This document shows positions 49,801 to 56,602 of a stretch of 64,000 bases of DNA, in pieces; position 1 is the first letter of the stretch; the number at the start of each line of letters is the position of its first letter. The DNA is from Dromiciops gliroides (Eukaryota > Chordata > Mammalia > Microbiotheria > Microbiotheriidae). The notes under the pieces are model-generated. The model worked only from the letters and a program-made list of their open reading frames with translations, was not told the origin of the DNA and searched no databases. The stretch is taken from assembly GCF_019393635.1 (NCBI RefSeq), contig NC_057863.1, positions 640,947,806-641,011,805 on the forward strand. The letters are read 5' to 3'. Position numbers and translations under genes: made by a program.

Positions 49801-52800
49801 TCTTGACTTCATGGGGGTTGAGGGCGGGAGAGGCAGGCTACCCTTCTGCTCCTCCAAACCCCTCCTTAACTCCCCCCCCCCATGGCTCTTCTCATAGAAG
49901 TAGAATGATTTGTCCAAGGTCACACAATTAGTATGTAGCCAAGGCAGGATTTTTTTTTTTTTGGTGAGGCAATGAGGGTTAAGTGACTTGCCCAGGGTCT
50001 CACAGCTAGTAAGTGTCAAGTGTCTGAGGCAGGATTTGAACTGAATACCTCTTCCCAAACATTTGGGGCATTTTCCATGCCACCATACCCTATGTGGAAT
50101 ATTTTGAAGAGGACATTCCTCAGCCTGGTCTTGGGGGAGTGGCTCAGGTTTAGGGCTTACTTCAGGCAGCGGCATCGATGAGGTAGGTGACTTCTAAAGC
50201 TCTCTGATTGCCGGATATGGAAGAGGTAGGGCAGAGGAGAGCCTGAGGGCAGGGGGTACTCTCTCTGACTAGGCTCCCATCCAATACCTGGCAATGCCAC
50301 TGGCCAAACCCCTGTCCCCACACCAGGCTTCCTCCCTCCCCCCTCCCCCCACCAACACCCCCTCCATGATCCAAGAGCAAGAGCCGAATTAAGAACATCA
50401 GGGTTAAATTGGGAACCCTGGGCACTGGGACAGAGTCACTTTTAGCCCTGGGCAAGGACAGAGAAGCTATTTCTGCCTTCACACTTCATGAGGAATTTTT
50501 GTTTTGGGGGGGAATCAAAGGAGCTGGCACTCGAAGGATTTCAGTCGCTGTGCCTGGGACACCTGGAGCCGGGGCGGGGAGGAGGGGATGGAGCAGCTAG
50601 AGCTCTCCCTGCATGGAAGAAGAGAGCACAGGTGTATTTCCCACAAGCCACTCTGACAGGTATGAAGATCAACCCAAAGTGGAGGGGGAAGATGACACCA
50701 ACACCCCCCACCCTGCTGCAGCCAGGTCCACCACAGACCCCAGGTCTGTAAAGTCTGGACTAAATGACCCCTGAGGTCTCTTTCAACTCTAATTTGATTC
50801 TCCTATGACTTCGGGCAGGTCAGGTGACCTTTCTATGCCTCGGTTTCCCCATGTGCCAAATGAGGAGGAGGTTGGGCTAGTTGCCTTCTGAGGCCCTTCC
50901 AGCTCCAGAGGGGTGATCTCTTAAATGGAGGAAAAATAGCCACACCATTCCTGTACAAGGATGTTGGAGGGAAGTGATTTATTAGTACACTTTGGAAGCA
51001 TGCTTAGCCATAGGACCTATCCTATCAACCAGCCATATCCCACAATTCAGACCCATTGAAAGTCGTTTTTGTCTCATGTGCCTAGCACAGTCCCTTGAAC
51101 ACAGCAAGTGCTTAATAAATGCCTATGGGGGGGGGCGGGAATTGTCCACCATAAACACTGGCCTTTCCATATTTGCAAGGTCGGAGATGGAAAAGTGCAG
51201 TTCTCTAGGTGGCAGGGCTGGAACTAGCAAATTCAATTTAGGGGCAAGGACCAACAAAGATTGAGTTTGGGTTAGCCCTCCATCAGGGGACCCAGCCTGG
51301 TGGTAGGGAGACAGAAAGTCCCTGAATACCGGTTCAAGACCACTTCTGGAAAGGCTGCTGAAGGGGAGAGGAGAGAGCTCACCTCTCTCCACAGAAGGAC
51401 AGAAAAGGCTGTCAGCACTCTCTAAATTTGGCACCCTGTGGCAGAGCCCCAGTCACCTTGTCCTAGTTACAGCTATGCCAGGATGAAGTCAGTCCAGCCC
51501 CGATCCACCCCTCTCATTTCAAACCTGAGAATCATTGACTCTGTTTTACAGGTGAGGCGACTGAAGCCCAAAGAAGTTCACAGAGCTGGGGGAACTGGCC
51601 CAGGGAAGTGATTTGCTTCCTTGTCTCCTTCAGAGATCTGAGGACAGACTCACAGGCTCATAGATTTAGAGCTAGAAGCCATCTAGTCCAACTTCCTCAT
51701 TTTACATATGGGTAAACTGAGGGACAAAGAGGGGAAGTGATTTGTTTCTAAGGTCTTGCTAGCAATAGAAACCAGCAGAAGTAGGATTGGAACTCAAGGC
51801 TTTCGACTGCAAACCTAGTGATCTTTTCAGTGTAACAAACCTTCTCCCTGCTAGGTCAAGGAACTGTTTGTGGGGGAGGGGTGGAGAGCCTAGAGCTGAG
51901 CTCCCTGAGCAGACATAACTCCCCTGACTAGGGCCAAGGCCCTTCCCTCCTAGCTGTGAGCGCCTTCCCAGCCCCCACCCCCATTGCATGCTGAGCTGAG
52001 CTCCCTCCCTCTCCCAGGGAAGGAGCATCCCCCTTCCAGTGTCAGGGGAGCATGGGTGTGGCGTGATCCCAGAGAACATCTTAGAACCTGGATTCACAGG
52101 CTGCCTATGTCACTTGCTTAGCATCTGACCATAGGAAAGTCCCGTCCCCTGTGGGACCTCAGTTTTCTCATGTGTCAAATGAGAGGCTGGGGGAGATGAT
52201 AGCTAAAGTCACTGTTAGCTCTAAGACCTAGGATTCCGCCTGAAGGTTGGTGCCAGCCCCCCCCCTCCCTTCCCAGACCCGGGGATTTCCATGGGTGATG
52301 GTGGAGACGGGGGAGGTTCAGAACTGGGGCAAAAGCCCTGGCCAGGTTGAAAGACGAACTTGCCCCTGGCCTGCCTTAGGGCCTGTCCCTAGATGCTGCA
52401 CATTGGGAGAATTCCTGTAGCTCCTGCCCAGGGGACTATGTAGAAGTCCTTCTGAATGTCCCTCTCAGGCACCCTTTGGGGGTAGCCTCACTGATTCCCC
52501 TACTGTGGCACGGGAGAGCCCCCTCTTCTTCTCCCCTCACTCTTCCCTTCTCTCTCAAGAGTACTGTGTCAAGGGCAGCTAGGTGGCACAGTGGATAGAG
52601 CACCGGCCCTGGAGTCAGGAGTACCTGAGTTCAAATCCGACCTCAGACACTTAACACTTGCTAGTTGTGTGACCCCGGGCAAGTCACTTAACCCCAATTG
52701 CCTCACTTCAAAAAAAAAAAAAAAAGAGTACTGTGTCAGAGATCACAGCCCAAGCTACTGGGAGCATGCTTCACATCAGGGTTATCAACAAGCACTATAA

Positions 52801-55800
52801 GCACCTAGTGTTTGCCAGGCATTGTGCCACACATTGATGATACCAAAGGAGGAGGGCAAAAACAGCGCCTGCCCTCAAGGAACTTGAAATCTAACTTACA
52901 AATAAGCCATAGCCAGAAGCCAGATGATCAGGAGAGAGGAGGCACTGAAATTAAGTGGGCTGGGGAAAGGCCTCCTGGTCATTGGCAGCCTGATCAATGA
53001 CCATCCCGTGGGTGGTTAGTATGGGACCAGGTCACTGTGCACATCTCCTGCCTCTGTTTAACATGGGGGGAGTTGGAGAAAGGCAAGCACCCGTCAGGGG
53101 TGGCTCATCCTGGGAGGCTGCTTCAGGCAGGAGAAATAGCTGATTAATTAGAAGGAGGGACACAGGAACACGGAAATGAAGTATCTCAGGTTCTAGATGC
53201 AAAGCTGGAAGGGACTTCGAAAGTTGGCTATCTTAACCCCCCATTTTACAGATGAAGAAACTGAGGCCCCCAAAGTAAAGTGATTTGCCCAAGGGAACAC
53301 AGTAACTAGTCACTCAGACAGCAGAGGTGAGTTGTGAGCGTGGGCCTCTTAGCTCCAAGAGTCTACAATCCCAGAGCTCAGGTTCCTATGGGATTTTAAA
53401 GTTTGTCCATGGCTTTCCATATAGTAGAGATAGTGTCTGGAATGGAGTCAGGGAGAACCAAGTTTGAATCCAGTCTTGGACACTTACAAGTTACTTCATG
53501 TCTGCCTGCATCAGTTTCCTTAATGGTAAAGTGGGGGAAATAATAGCACCTAACACCCCCAACCCCCCCCCCGTTGTTGTGAGGATCAAAAGAGATATTT
53601 GTAAAGCCCTTAACATAGTGTCTGGTATACAGTAGGTGTTTTATATATATATATATATATACATATATACATATATATATACACACACACACATATACAT
53701 ACATACACACATGTTATACATAGGTATTATATACACACACAGGTATTATATACACATGTATTGTATGTGTATATGTGCTAGTTATTATTATTATAATTAT
53801 TAATCTCGCGTGATTTCCTACTCCAGTCCTGGGAGACAAAGACTACATGTGATTATTGTCTCCATTTTACAGATGAGAAAACTGAGGCTAAACAGGGGAA
53901 AGTATCTGAGGAAGGATTCAAACCCAGTGTTCTAAACGCCAAGTCCAACACTCGATCAACTGGTACGTGAGAGTTTTTAGAAACAGCACAGAGAACACTA
54001 GATTTGGAGTCAGGAAAAGCTGGTTGGAATCCCAGTTCCATAAGGCAAGTGACTTTAACCCCTCTCCACCTCAGTTTCCCCATCTGTCAAATGAAGAGTT
54101 CGGACAACATGATCAAGTTCTAAATTGGCTCCTAGGAGCCTCTTGAGAGACAGTGTTTGAGGGGCCAGAGAGATACAGTCTCTCTAACACAAAGCTGCTA
54201 GGGGGGCACGTGGCCCTAGTTCTTACCCTCCCACCTTCAGAGTGAGAACCCAGGCAGAAACAGCAGGAAGTGCCCAGTTCCTGCGAGAGTTTCCTTCTTC
54301 CCTCCCGCCTCAGACAGGAAGCTTTGGCCTAGGCCCAACATCTGTCCTGTCCTCCCCCATTTCCTGTTGCTTTCATTCCCACCCACCCCCACCTCGACCC
54401 AGGAGAACTTAGTAGGTGGGAAGGGGAAGGCATGCCCCCAGTCCAAGCCTCCAACCTCCATCCCCATCCTGAAAAAACTAAATGAGGTGGGAGCTAAGAA
54501 AAGGACCCAGAATTCCCTGTGCCACATTTCCTATACTGACCACTGAGCAATGCAGGATACAGGACATGAAGGGACGGTATGAGAGCTGGTATCTCAAGGG
54601 AAGTGGGGCGTGGGGAGTGGGACATGGGCTCTCCCTTCCCCAGGGAGCTCAAGTCTCCTCACTCAGGAAGTAGGATCAGAAGCTGTGAGGGGCAGTATGG
54701 GACAGAGAAAAGAATATGGGTCACCCACTACTTTCTCCTAGAGGCTTTTCCCAGTTCCTCCAATAGCTAAAGGCATCCCCTTTAAGGCTACCCTCCACCT
54801 CTCAATGCATCTCATTTGTACCTAGTTATATACCCATTAGATTGTAAGCTCCTTGAGGGCAGGGACCTTTTGCTTTTCTTTGTATCTCTAGAGTTTAGAA
54901 CAGTGCTCGGCACACAGCAAGAGTTTAATAAATGCTTGGCAACTGGAATAAGAGGAGCTCAGCTTAAACACTTGCCCAGTCATTTACCACCTGTCTGACT
55001 TCGGGCAATGGTAACCTCACTTTATCTGTAAACAAGGGGTGGGGTGGACTATGGAATCTCTAAGGTGCTTTTCAGTTCTAAATTCAACAGTCTGCTGGAG
55101 ATATCCCCAAGCATGCTCTCAGCACCCCCTCCTACACCCCATGTGCACAATTAGCTCCAGGATCAAACAACTCCTCAGGGAACAAATATGTCCATTCCCA
55201 CTTGGGAAGACAGATCCAGAGACCCAGTCCTTGTTAAAGAGATGGGGGAAGGACTCCCATCCGCACCACCACCACCAAAGAGTGCTAGGGAAACTTCTCT
55301 GGACCCAAAAGAAGATAGGGGAAAAGCTCGAAGGCCTCTTGTGGCTGATCAATGTCAGTGAGGGATTGGCACTGAGGTCTGAGTTCAGATGGACCCAAAG
55401 AACCTGAGCAGGCCGGAGGGCTAGGAGTCCCAACAGGGTTCTGGAGAGGGAGCAGCATAGTGACCAAAGCAGCAGGCAGAGAAACCAACTTGGTAGGAAC
55501 TCCACCCCCTAGATGTGAGCGCCCTGGGCCAAAGCCCCGTTCACCCAGGGCTAGGTAAAGTTCTGACCCTGAGCACTGGGAGGAGCCTATGGGCAGAGAA
55601 GAGCTTCCTGGCTAGCCCTCCCCCCACCGCTACCTCCAGGGGTTGGAAGTCACACCCCGCTGATGTGAAGGCCGCTCCCGGTAGAGGGTTCCTGTTGGTG
55701 CCTTGAGCTCAAGCATCCTCTAAGGGCCAGTGATTCAGTCTCAGGACGAAGGCGAGCTAAGGAGATCGAGGGTCCCTGGGGCCAGCCCCGAGGAGGTGAG

Positions 55801-56602
55801 TCAGCGCCCCAGGGACTGGAGGGAGGGGTTGGGTGGGAAGAAGGGAGAGGCTATCTCGTCAGCTGGGGGGGGGCGGTTATTGGCCAAGGGGTCTCGGAGC
55901 GTCCTGTGGTAGGTGCGCAGGTTGGGCGCATCTCCCAAATCCCAGCTCCGCTGAGGCAGCAACGGCGGCTACGCGAGGGCGGACCGGCCCGCCCAGGGCT
56001 ACTCAGCTCAAGGAAACCAGAGTGTTTCCTTTCTGACGGGCGGTGAGTCAGACTGCCCTGGGAACCTCGGCGGGCTGGGAACCCAGGAGTCCTGGGCACC
56101 GGGGCAGCCCCCGAAGGGGCCGAGTCCAAGTCGGGGACGGGGGCGAAGTAGAACCCGAAGTGAGAAAGGCGTAGACCGAGCGCAATGTAGACACCCCCTC
56201 CTCACTAGAGCGGCCGCTCCTCCAGAGGCCGAGAGGAGTCGGCTCCCTGACTCTCTGCCCGCCCCCACCACCTCCACGAATGCGCCCACGGTAGCAAGAG
56301 AGTGGACGTGGGAGGAGAGAGGGAGACAAATTCCCCGCGCCGGCCCATTTCCCGAAGCCGACAAATCGAGGCTCGCGGGACCAGCCCGGCGGTGGCCTGG
56401 AGTGTTTGTTTCGCGGCTGGGACCGGTCGATTTCAGAAGACAGATCAGGGTCTTTGGGGGCCCCCTCCCCGCCCCGAAGGCACCACCTTCAATGATTCGG
56501 ATCGCGGCCCCAGCCCACCCTCCGCGAGCTCGGGCTGGTGGAGACCCAGCCCAGGCAAGGCAAGGGAAGGTCGCGACGAGAAGCTCACCTGCGGGAAGTC
56601 AT
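17627..56602 (-). CDS. Third SHP-type SH2-domain protein tyrosine phosphatase (15 exons, intact)
   Basis: Joined exons give 1,785 coding bases, i.e. 594 residues (human SHP-2 has 593, SHP-1 has 595). The N-SH2 domain (about 6-102) has its phosphotyrosine-binding R32. The C-SH2 domain (about 112-216) has R138. The PTP domain (about 247-525) keeps Y281 in KNRY, the WPD loop D426, the signature [10 protein letters not shown] with nucleophile C460 and R466, and Q507. The tail carries Y543 (EYLNI) and Y576 (IYENL). Autoinhibition residues D61, A72 and E76 of SHP-2 are all present, so the usual closed/open switch is expected. Exons 2, 3, 6, 7, 8, 10, 11, 12 and 13 have exactly the PTPN11 lengths. 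Exons 4 and 5 are one codon longer and exon 9 one shorter. The protein would dephosphorylate phosphotyrosine in the cytosol after docking on ITIM-like motifs. Much of the N half reads as SHP-2, but '[20 protein letters not shown]' in exon 11 is SHP-1-like. No stop, shift or lost splice site was found. The - strand gene is convergent with RNF223. I saw no clear poly(A) signal before the antisense SINE at 16.1 kb. Confidence 0.93.
18186..18283 (-). CDS. SHP paralogue, exon 14
   Basis: 98 bases after acceptor 'aatcttgcag', ending in phase 2 at the strong donor GTGAGT. Encodes [14 protein letters not shown] and a short Ser/Pro stretch. Y543 corresponds to SHP-2 Y542 (EYTNI) and SHP-1's EYGNI. It is 15 bases shorter than PTPN11 exon 14 and lacks the PPCTPTPP proline-rich piece. 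Confidence 0.9.
18449..18600 (-). CDS. SHP paralogue, exon 13
   Basis: 152 bases, the same as PTPN11 exon 13. Encodes [25 protein letters not shown] (Q507 of the Q-loop) and the final PTP helix ending LQEEQ. Its donor GTGGAG is weak. Confidence 0.95.
19095..19214 (+). repeat. 5'-truncated tRNA-derived marsupial SINE
   Basis: Starts within the head at 'ggcagtggataaagcac' and runs into the GGAA/GAAA repeat that follows. Confidence 0.88.
19215..19365 (+). repeat. GGAA/GAAA microsatellite
   Basis: About ten AAGG units followed by about 24 AAAG units. A pure purine tract in intron 12, derived from the SINE tail. Confidence 0.95.
19410..19675 (-). repeat. Composite MIR/CORE-like SINE, antisense
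   Basis: Contains 'attatctcatttgatcctca', 'ttttacaaatgaggagactg' and 'gtgccacctagctgctctgc': a tRNA-like head joined to a CORE-type 3' part, read in reverse. Confidence 0.75.
20003..20255 (+). repeat. Long marsupial SINE with 3' module
   Basis: Diverged copy: 'gagcaactaggtggcaacaa' head, 'ggaaatggtaaaccactcca' and 'ctgccaagaaaattccaaat' module. Confidence 0.82.
20515..20745 (+). repeat. Old MIR/THER-like SINE
   Basis: 'gcgaggtggctcagtggata' to 'cagtttcctcatttgtaaag', then a CORE-type part 'cctcacagagttgtgaggat' and 'ccactttataaacgttaaag'. Confidence 0.7.
20991..21146 (-). repeat. tRNA-derived marsupial SINE, antisense
   Basis: Complete antisense copy with a T16 tail. Imperfect duplication cttcctgtctgg and ctttctgtctgt. 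Confidence 0.92.
21814..21881 (-). CDS. SHP paralogue, exon 12 (catalytic P-loop)
   Basis: 68 bases, as in PTPN11. Completes the signature (C)SAGIGRTG and continues [15 protein letters not shown]466 of the CX5R loop is present. Acceptor 'tctatccccag', donor GTATGG. Confidence 0.95.
22000..22154 (-). CDS. SHP paralogue, exon 11 (WPD loop and catalytic cysteine)
   Basis: 155 bases, as in PTPN11, ending in phase 2 after HC. Encodes [13 protein letters not shown], with the general acid D426, and GPIVVHC with C460. Wording here is SHP-1-like. Donor GTATTG is weak. Confidence 0.95.
22250..22545 (+). repeat. L2-type LINE 3' ends (two pieces)
   Basis: 'aatctttaataaatgcttgt' with TTGACTGACTGA and, after it, 'agaatgtaagcttcttaagg' with 'cctagcacagtgccaggaat'. 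Confidence 0.6.
22759..22890 (-). CDS. SHP paralogue, exon 10
   Basis: 132 bases, as in PTPN11. Encodes [10 protein letters not shown]...[11 protein letters not shown]...YYVRELEM, matching the SKCVKYWPDE...KEYGVMRVRNV segment of SHP-2. Donor GTGAGC. Confidence 0.94.
22983..23138 (-). CDS. SHP paralogue, exon 9
   Basis: 156 bases, one codon shorter than PTPN11. Encodes [20 protein letters not shown], then [13 protein letters not shown]. Strongly conserved PTP core. Donor GTTAGG is unusual. Confidence 0.94.
23923..24047 (+). repeat. tRNA-derived marsupial SINE
   Basis: Complete head and body, minimal tail. Perfect duplication AAAGTCACAAAGTGAG at 23,907-23,922 and 24,048-24,063. It lies in intron 8, about 140 bases from exon 8. 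Confidence 0.94.
24182..24261 (-). CDS. SHP paralogue, exon 8
   Basis: 80 bases, as in PTPN11. Encodes [20 protein letters not shown] then NANYIK, where SHP-1 has DYINANYIK and SHP-2 DYINANIIM. The donor lies at the start of a GT repeat. Confidence 0.93.
24636..24732 (-). CDS. SHP paralogue, exon 7
   Basis: 97 bases, as in PTPN11. Encodes [20 protein letters not shown] then KNRYKNILP, the pTyr-recognition loop (Y281). Closely SHP-2-like. Donor GTGAGG. Confidence 0.95.
25153..25266 (-). CDS. SHP paralogue, exon 6
   Basis: 114 bases, as in PTPN11. Encodes [20 protein letters not shown] then KQGFWEEFE, the linker from C-SH2 into the PTP domain. Donor GTAAGG. Confidence 0.95.
25480..26110 (+). 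repeat. L2-clade LINE 3' region, split by a SINE
   Basis: 'aaagcacaggtctgaccatg', 'ccttctgcggctccccattg', then after the SINE 'aaagccttccacaatctggc', 'tataggaagccttcctggat' and 'agaaaatgcttgttaaatga'. This is the usual order of L2 3' sequence. Confidence 0.75.
25591..25730 (-). repeat. tRNA-derived marsupial SINE, antisense
   Basis: Complete antisense copy inserted in the L2 fragment. Duplication CCAAGCCTGRCATTT at 25,576-25,590 and 25,731-25,745 with one mismatch. Confidence 0.93.
26703..26937 (-). repeat. Long marsupial SINE, antisense
   Basis: 'tttcttggcaaagatactgg', 'tggtttgccatttccctctc' then the tRNA-like body to 'gccactgtgctaccactg'. Confidence 0.87.
27230..27349 (-). CDS. SHP paralogue, exon 5
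   Basis: 120 bases, one codon more than PTPN11. Encodes [20 protein letters not shown] then [11 protein letters not shown], the end of C-SH2, nearly identical to SHP-2. Only 81 bases of intron separate it from exon 4. Confidence 0.95.
27431..27626 (-). CDS. SHP paralogue, exon 4 (C-SH2)
   Basis: 196 bases, one codon more than PTPN11. Encodes [39 protein letters not shown] (R138) and, after a divergent loop, [10 protein letters not shown]. Donor GTGTGG is weak. Confidence 0.95.
28722..28860 (-). repeat. Decayed tRNA-derived SINE, antisense
   Basis: 'gggtccagggtcacagcagc', 'caaatttgaactcagatctt' and 'ctgtaccacatagttgctcc'. Several short losses relative to other copies. Confidence 0.75.
29073..29185 (+). 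repeat. 5'-truncated tRNA-derived marsupial SINE
   Basis: Starts at 'cggaggacctgagttcaaat' and ends in about 20 A residues. Confidence 0.88.
29190..29440 (+). repeat. L2-type LINE 3' end
   Basis: Clear: 'ctccaggaagcctttcctaa', 'gtgccttccctctgttgatt', 'gtgagctccctgagggcagg', 'cagtaggcatttaataaatg' and TTGA/CTGA repeats. Confidence 0.88.
30560..32000 (+). repeat. Ancient unclassified repeat, large decayed copy
   Basis: Purine-rich decayed sequence whose opening ('gaggtttaagtctggaaagg', 'ccaaggagtctgtgttttat', 'gattctagcagctgtatgct') resembles a repeat piece at 42.68-43.03 kb. Family not identified. It is interrupted by a SINE. Confidence 0.4.
31066..31210 (+). repeat. tRNA-derived marsupial SINE
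   Basis: Complete copy. Duplication CATCAAGAGA at 31,056-31,065 and 31,211-31,220. Confidence 0.93.
32055..32250 (+). repeat. GAA/GGA polypurine tract
   Basis: Long purine-only stretch including about 17 uninterrupted AAG units near 32,155-32,205, in intron 3. Confidence 0.93.
33445..33583 (+). repeat. tRNA-derived marsupial SINE
   Basis: Copy with a short internal loss, inserted in an older SINE (33,275-33,690). Duplication AAAAGACTTGGG at 33,433-33,444 and 33,584-33,595. Confidence 0.93.
34320..34476 (-). repeat. tRNA-derived marsupial SINE, antisense
   Basis: Complete antisense copy. Duplication CTCAGTCTTTCTT at 34,307-34,319 and 34,477-34,489. Confidence 0.94.
34515..34735 (+). repeat. 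Old MIR/THER-like SINE
   Basis: 'gcctggtatagtccaaaggg', 'cagatcctgccttagtaatt' and 'cagtttcctcatctgtaaaa' plus a CORE-type end. Confidence 0.7.
35133..35327 (-). CDS. SHP paralogue, exon 3 (N-SH2)
   Basis: 195 bases, as in PTPN11. Encodes [20 protein letters not shown] then [11 protein letters not shown] and [11 protein letters not shown]. Holds D61, A72 and E76, the residues that plug the active site in SHP-2. Donor GTAAGT. Confidence 0.96.
35450..35875 (+). repeat. L2-type LINE 3' end
   Basis: 'ctcatacctggaatgctgtc', 'caccttctccaggaagcctt', 'gtaagctccctgagggcagg', 'ttaataaatgtttattgatt', then a second tail copy 'gtaggcacttaataaatgtt'. It lies about 120 bases from exon 3. Confidence 0.88.
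36250..36475 (+). repeat. Old MIR/THER-like SINE
   Basis: 'gagggctgggcttagagtca', 'tgggttcaaatcttgtttca' and 'cagtctcctcatctttaaaa' with a CORE-type tail. The 1.4 kb from here to exon 2 holds no repeat that I recognise. Confidence 0.7.
37918..38040 (-). CDS. SHP paralogue, exon 2 (N-SH2)
   Basis: 123 bases, as in PTPN11. Encodes [19 protein letters not shown] then [20 protein letters not shown]. It differs from SHP-2 at only about four of 41 residues. R32 is present. Donor GTAAGG. Confidence 0.96.
38284..38428 (+). repeat. tRNA-derived marsupial SINE
   Basis: Complete copy. Duplication AATACACTGGGA at 38,272-38,283 and 38,429-38,440. About 240 bases upstream of exon 2. Confidence 0.93.
38834..38953 (-). 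repeat. tRNA-derived marsupial SINE, antisense, 3'-shortened
   Basis: Body from 'cttgcccagggtcatacaac' to 'tgccacctagctgcccc'. Confidence 0.87.
38970..39122 (-). repeat. tRNA-derived marsupial SINE, antisense
   Basis: Complete. Duplication GGGGCAGGAATTCTT at 38,955-38,969 and 39,123-39,137, next to the preceding copy. Confidence 0.94.
39130..39290 (+). mobile_element. Decayed hAT-like DNA element
   Basis: Begins 'ggaattcttaacctttgttg' and ends 'agtttaagaacccctgcttt'. These ends are inverted repeats of the 'ggttcttaa' type common to small mammalian hAT elements. Confidence 0.5.
39520..40200 (+). repeat. L2-type LINE 3' region, split by a SINE
   Basis: 'gcaatagcctcttcattgat', 'tcaaatacaaactcttctct', 'catgcctagaacaccctccc' and 'ataaactgcttgaaggcaag' in L2 order. 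Confidence 0.7.
39730..39877 (-). repeat. tRNA-derived marsupial SINE, antisense
   Basis: Complete antisense copy with a T9 tail, inside the L2 fragment. Confidence 0.92.
40540..40760 (-). repeat. Old MIR/CORE-like SINE, antisense
   Basis: 'tttacaaaacactttattga', 'tttgatcctcacaataatcc' and 'gatttgcccagggtcatgca'. Confidence 0.7.
41554..41744 (+). mobile_element. Non-autonomous hAT-like element, complete copy
   Basis: About 190 bp bounded by inverted ends, left 'gcttcttaaactgtggg' and right 'agtttaagaagccctg'. Flanks atgtagac and ctctaggc loosely fit the nTCTAGAn 8-bp target preference of hAT elements. No transposase frame, so it is a MITE-like passenger. Confidence 0.75.
41888..42250 (+). 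repeat. GA-rich polypurine tract
   Basis: Over 300 bp almost free of pyrimidines, ending in a perfect GA run of about 66 bp (42,184-42,250). Confidence 0.95.
42680..43035 (+). repeat. Ancient unclassified repeat, second copy
   Basis: 'gaatgccaagctaaagagtt', 'tttatcctacaagcaatggg' and 'ggctatcacaatagtccaga'. The middle (42,820-42,890) is an inserted L2-type tail ('cttaataaatatttgctgac'). Confidence 0.5.
43080..43274 (+). repeat. GACAGA-type repeat ending in G18
   Basis: Imperfect AGACAG units followed by 18 consecutive G residues at 43,257-43,274. Confidence 0.93.
43838..43873 (+). repeat. GT microsatellite
   Basis: About 18 uninterrupted TG units. Confidence 0.95.
43964..44125 (+). repeat. 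tRNA-derived marsupial SINE
   Basis: Complete copy with a CAAACCAAAAAAA tail. Short duplication AGATTGA on both sides. Confidence 0.92.
44225..44510 (+). repeat. Old MIR/THER-like SINE pieces
   Basis: Two tandem diverged segments: 'gagctacaagacctgggttc' to 'ctttcagctccaggcctgtg', then 'gggaccttgggcaaatctct' to 'aagccccttccagctctgta'. Confidence 0.7.
47560..47880. promoter_or_regulatory. CpG-richer, repeat-free patch in intron 1
   Basis: Contains GC-box-like strings (gggggcggggagtgggcg) and about ten CpG within 220 bp, in a SINE-free interval. It could be an enhancer or alternative promoter, but I see no start codon with a phase-2 donor. Functional status unknown. Confidence 0.3.
48560..48970 (+). 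repeat. GA-rich polypurine tract
   Basis: About 400 bp of GAGA/GGGA/GAAA units with very few pyrimidines. Serine/leucine-rich frames on the other strand are artefacts of it. Confidence 0.93.
48985..49205 (-). repeat. Old MIR/CORE-like SINE, antisense
   Basis: 'ttattaggcaccttctttct', 'catttcatcctcacaacagc' and 'gtgacttgcccagggtcata'. Confidence 0.7.
49950..50045 (-). repeat. Partial tRNA-derived marsupial SINE, antisense
   Basis: T12 tail and body to 'aggcaggatttgaactgaat'. The head portion is missing. Confidence 0.87.
52572..52723 (+). repeat. tRNA-derived marsupial SINE
   Basis: Complete copy. Perfect duplication AAGAGTACTGTGTCA at 52,557-52,571 and 52,724-52,738. Confidence 0.94.
53640..53765 (+). 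repeat. TA/CA microsatellite
   Basis: AT, ACAT and ACAC units alternate. Grown from the end of an older SINE ending 'cagtaggtgttttatatata'. Confidence 0.9.
54715..54945 (+). repeat. L2-type LINE 3' end
   Basis: 'ccattagattgtaagctcct', 'gcttttctttgtatctctag' and 'gtttaataaatgcttggcaa'. Confidence 0.8.
56589..56602 (-). CDS. SHP paralogue, exon 1 coding part
   Basis: Fourteen bases, ATG ACT TCC CGC AG, then donor GTGAGC. They give MTSR(R), identical to the SHP-2 start, and exactly the 14-base coding length and phase 2 of PTPN11 exon 1. It sits in a CpG island 18.5 kb upstream of exon 2. The exact match in length, phase and peptide makes the link convincing despite the short exon. Confidence 0.88.

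Larger units (their letters stand above)
38041..56588 (-). other. Intron 1 of the SHP paralogue
   Basis: 18.5 kb between exon 1 and exon 2. PTPN11 also has a long first intron. Besides the repeats listed it has comparatively repeat-poor, GC-rich segments at 44.5-45.5 and 46.5-48.2 kb, where I could define no exon. Short decayed MIR-like pieces also lie near 45.6, 45.8, 46.1, 48.2, 49.0, 50.8, 51.7, 52.1, 53.5 and 53.9 kb. Confidence 0.85.

Noticed and set aside
17627-56602. The phosphatase being simply PTPN11 or PTPN6
   Set aside because: Neither fits. SHP-1-like wording in exons 8, 11 and 15 and the shortened exon 14 do not suit a mammalian PTPN11, which is extremely conserved, while the N half is far too SHP-2-like for PTPN6. 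The neighbour RNF223 also does not fit either known locus.
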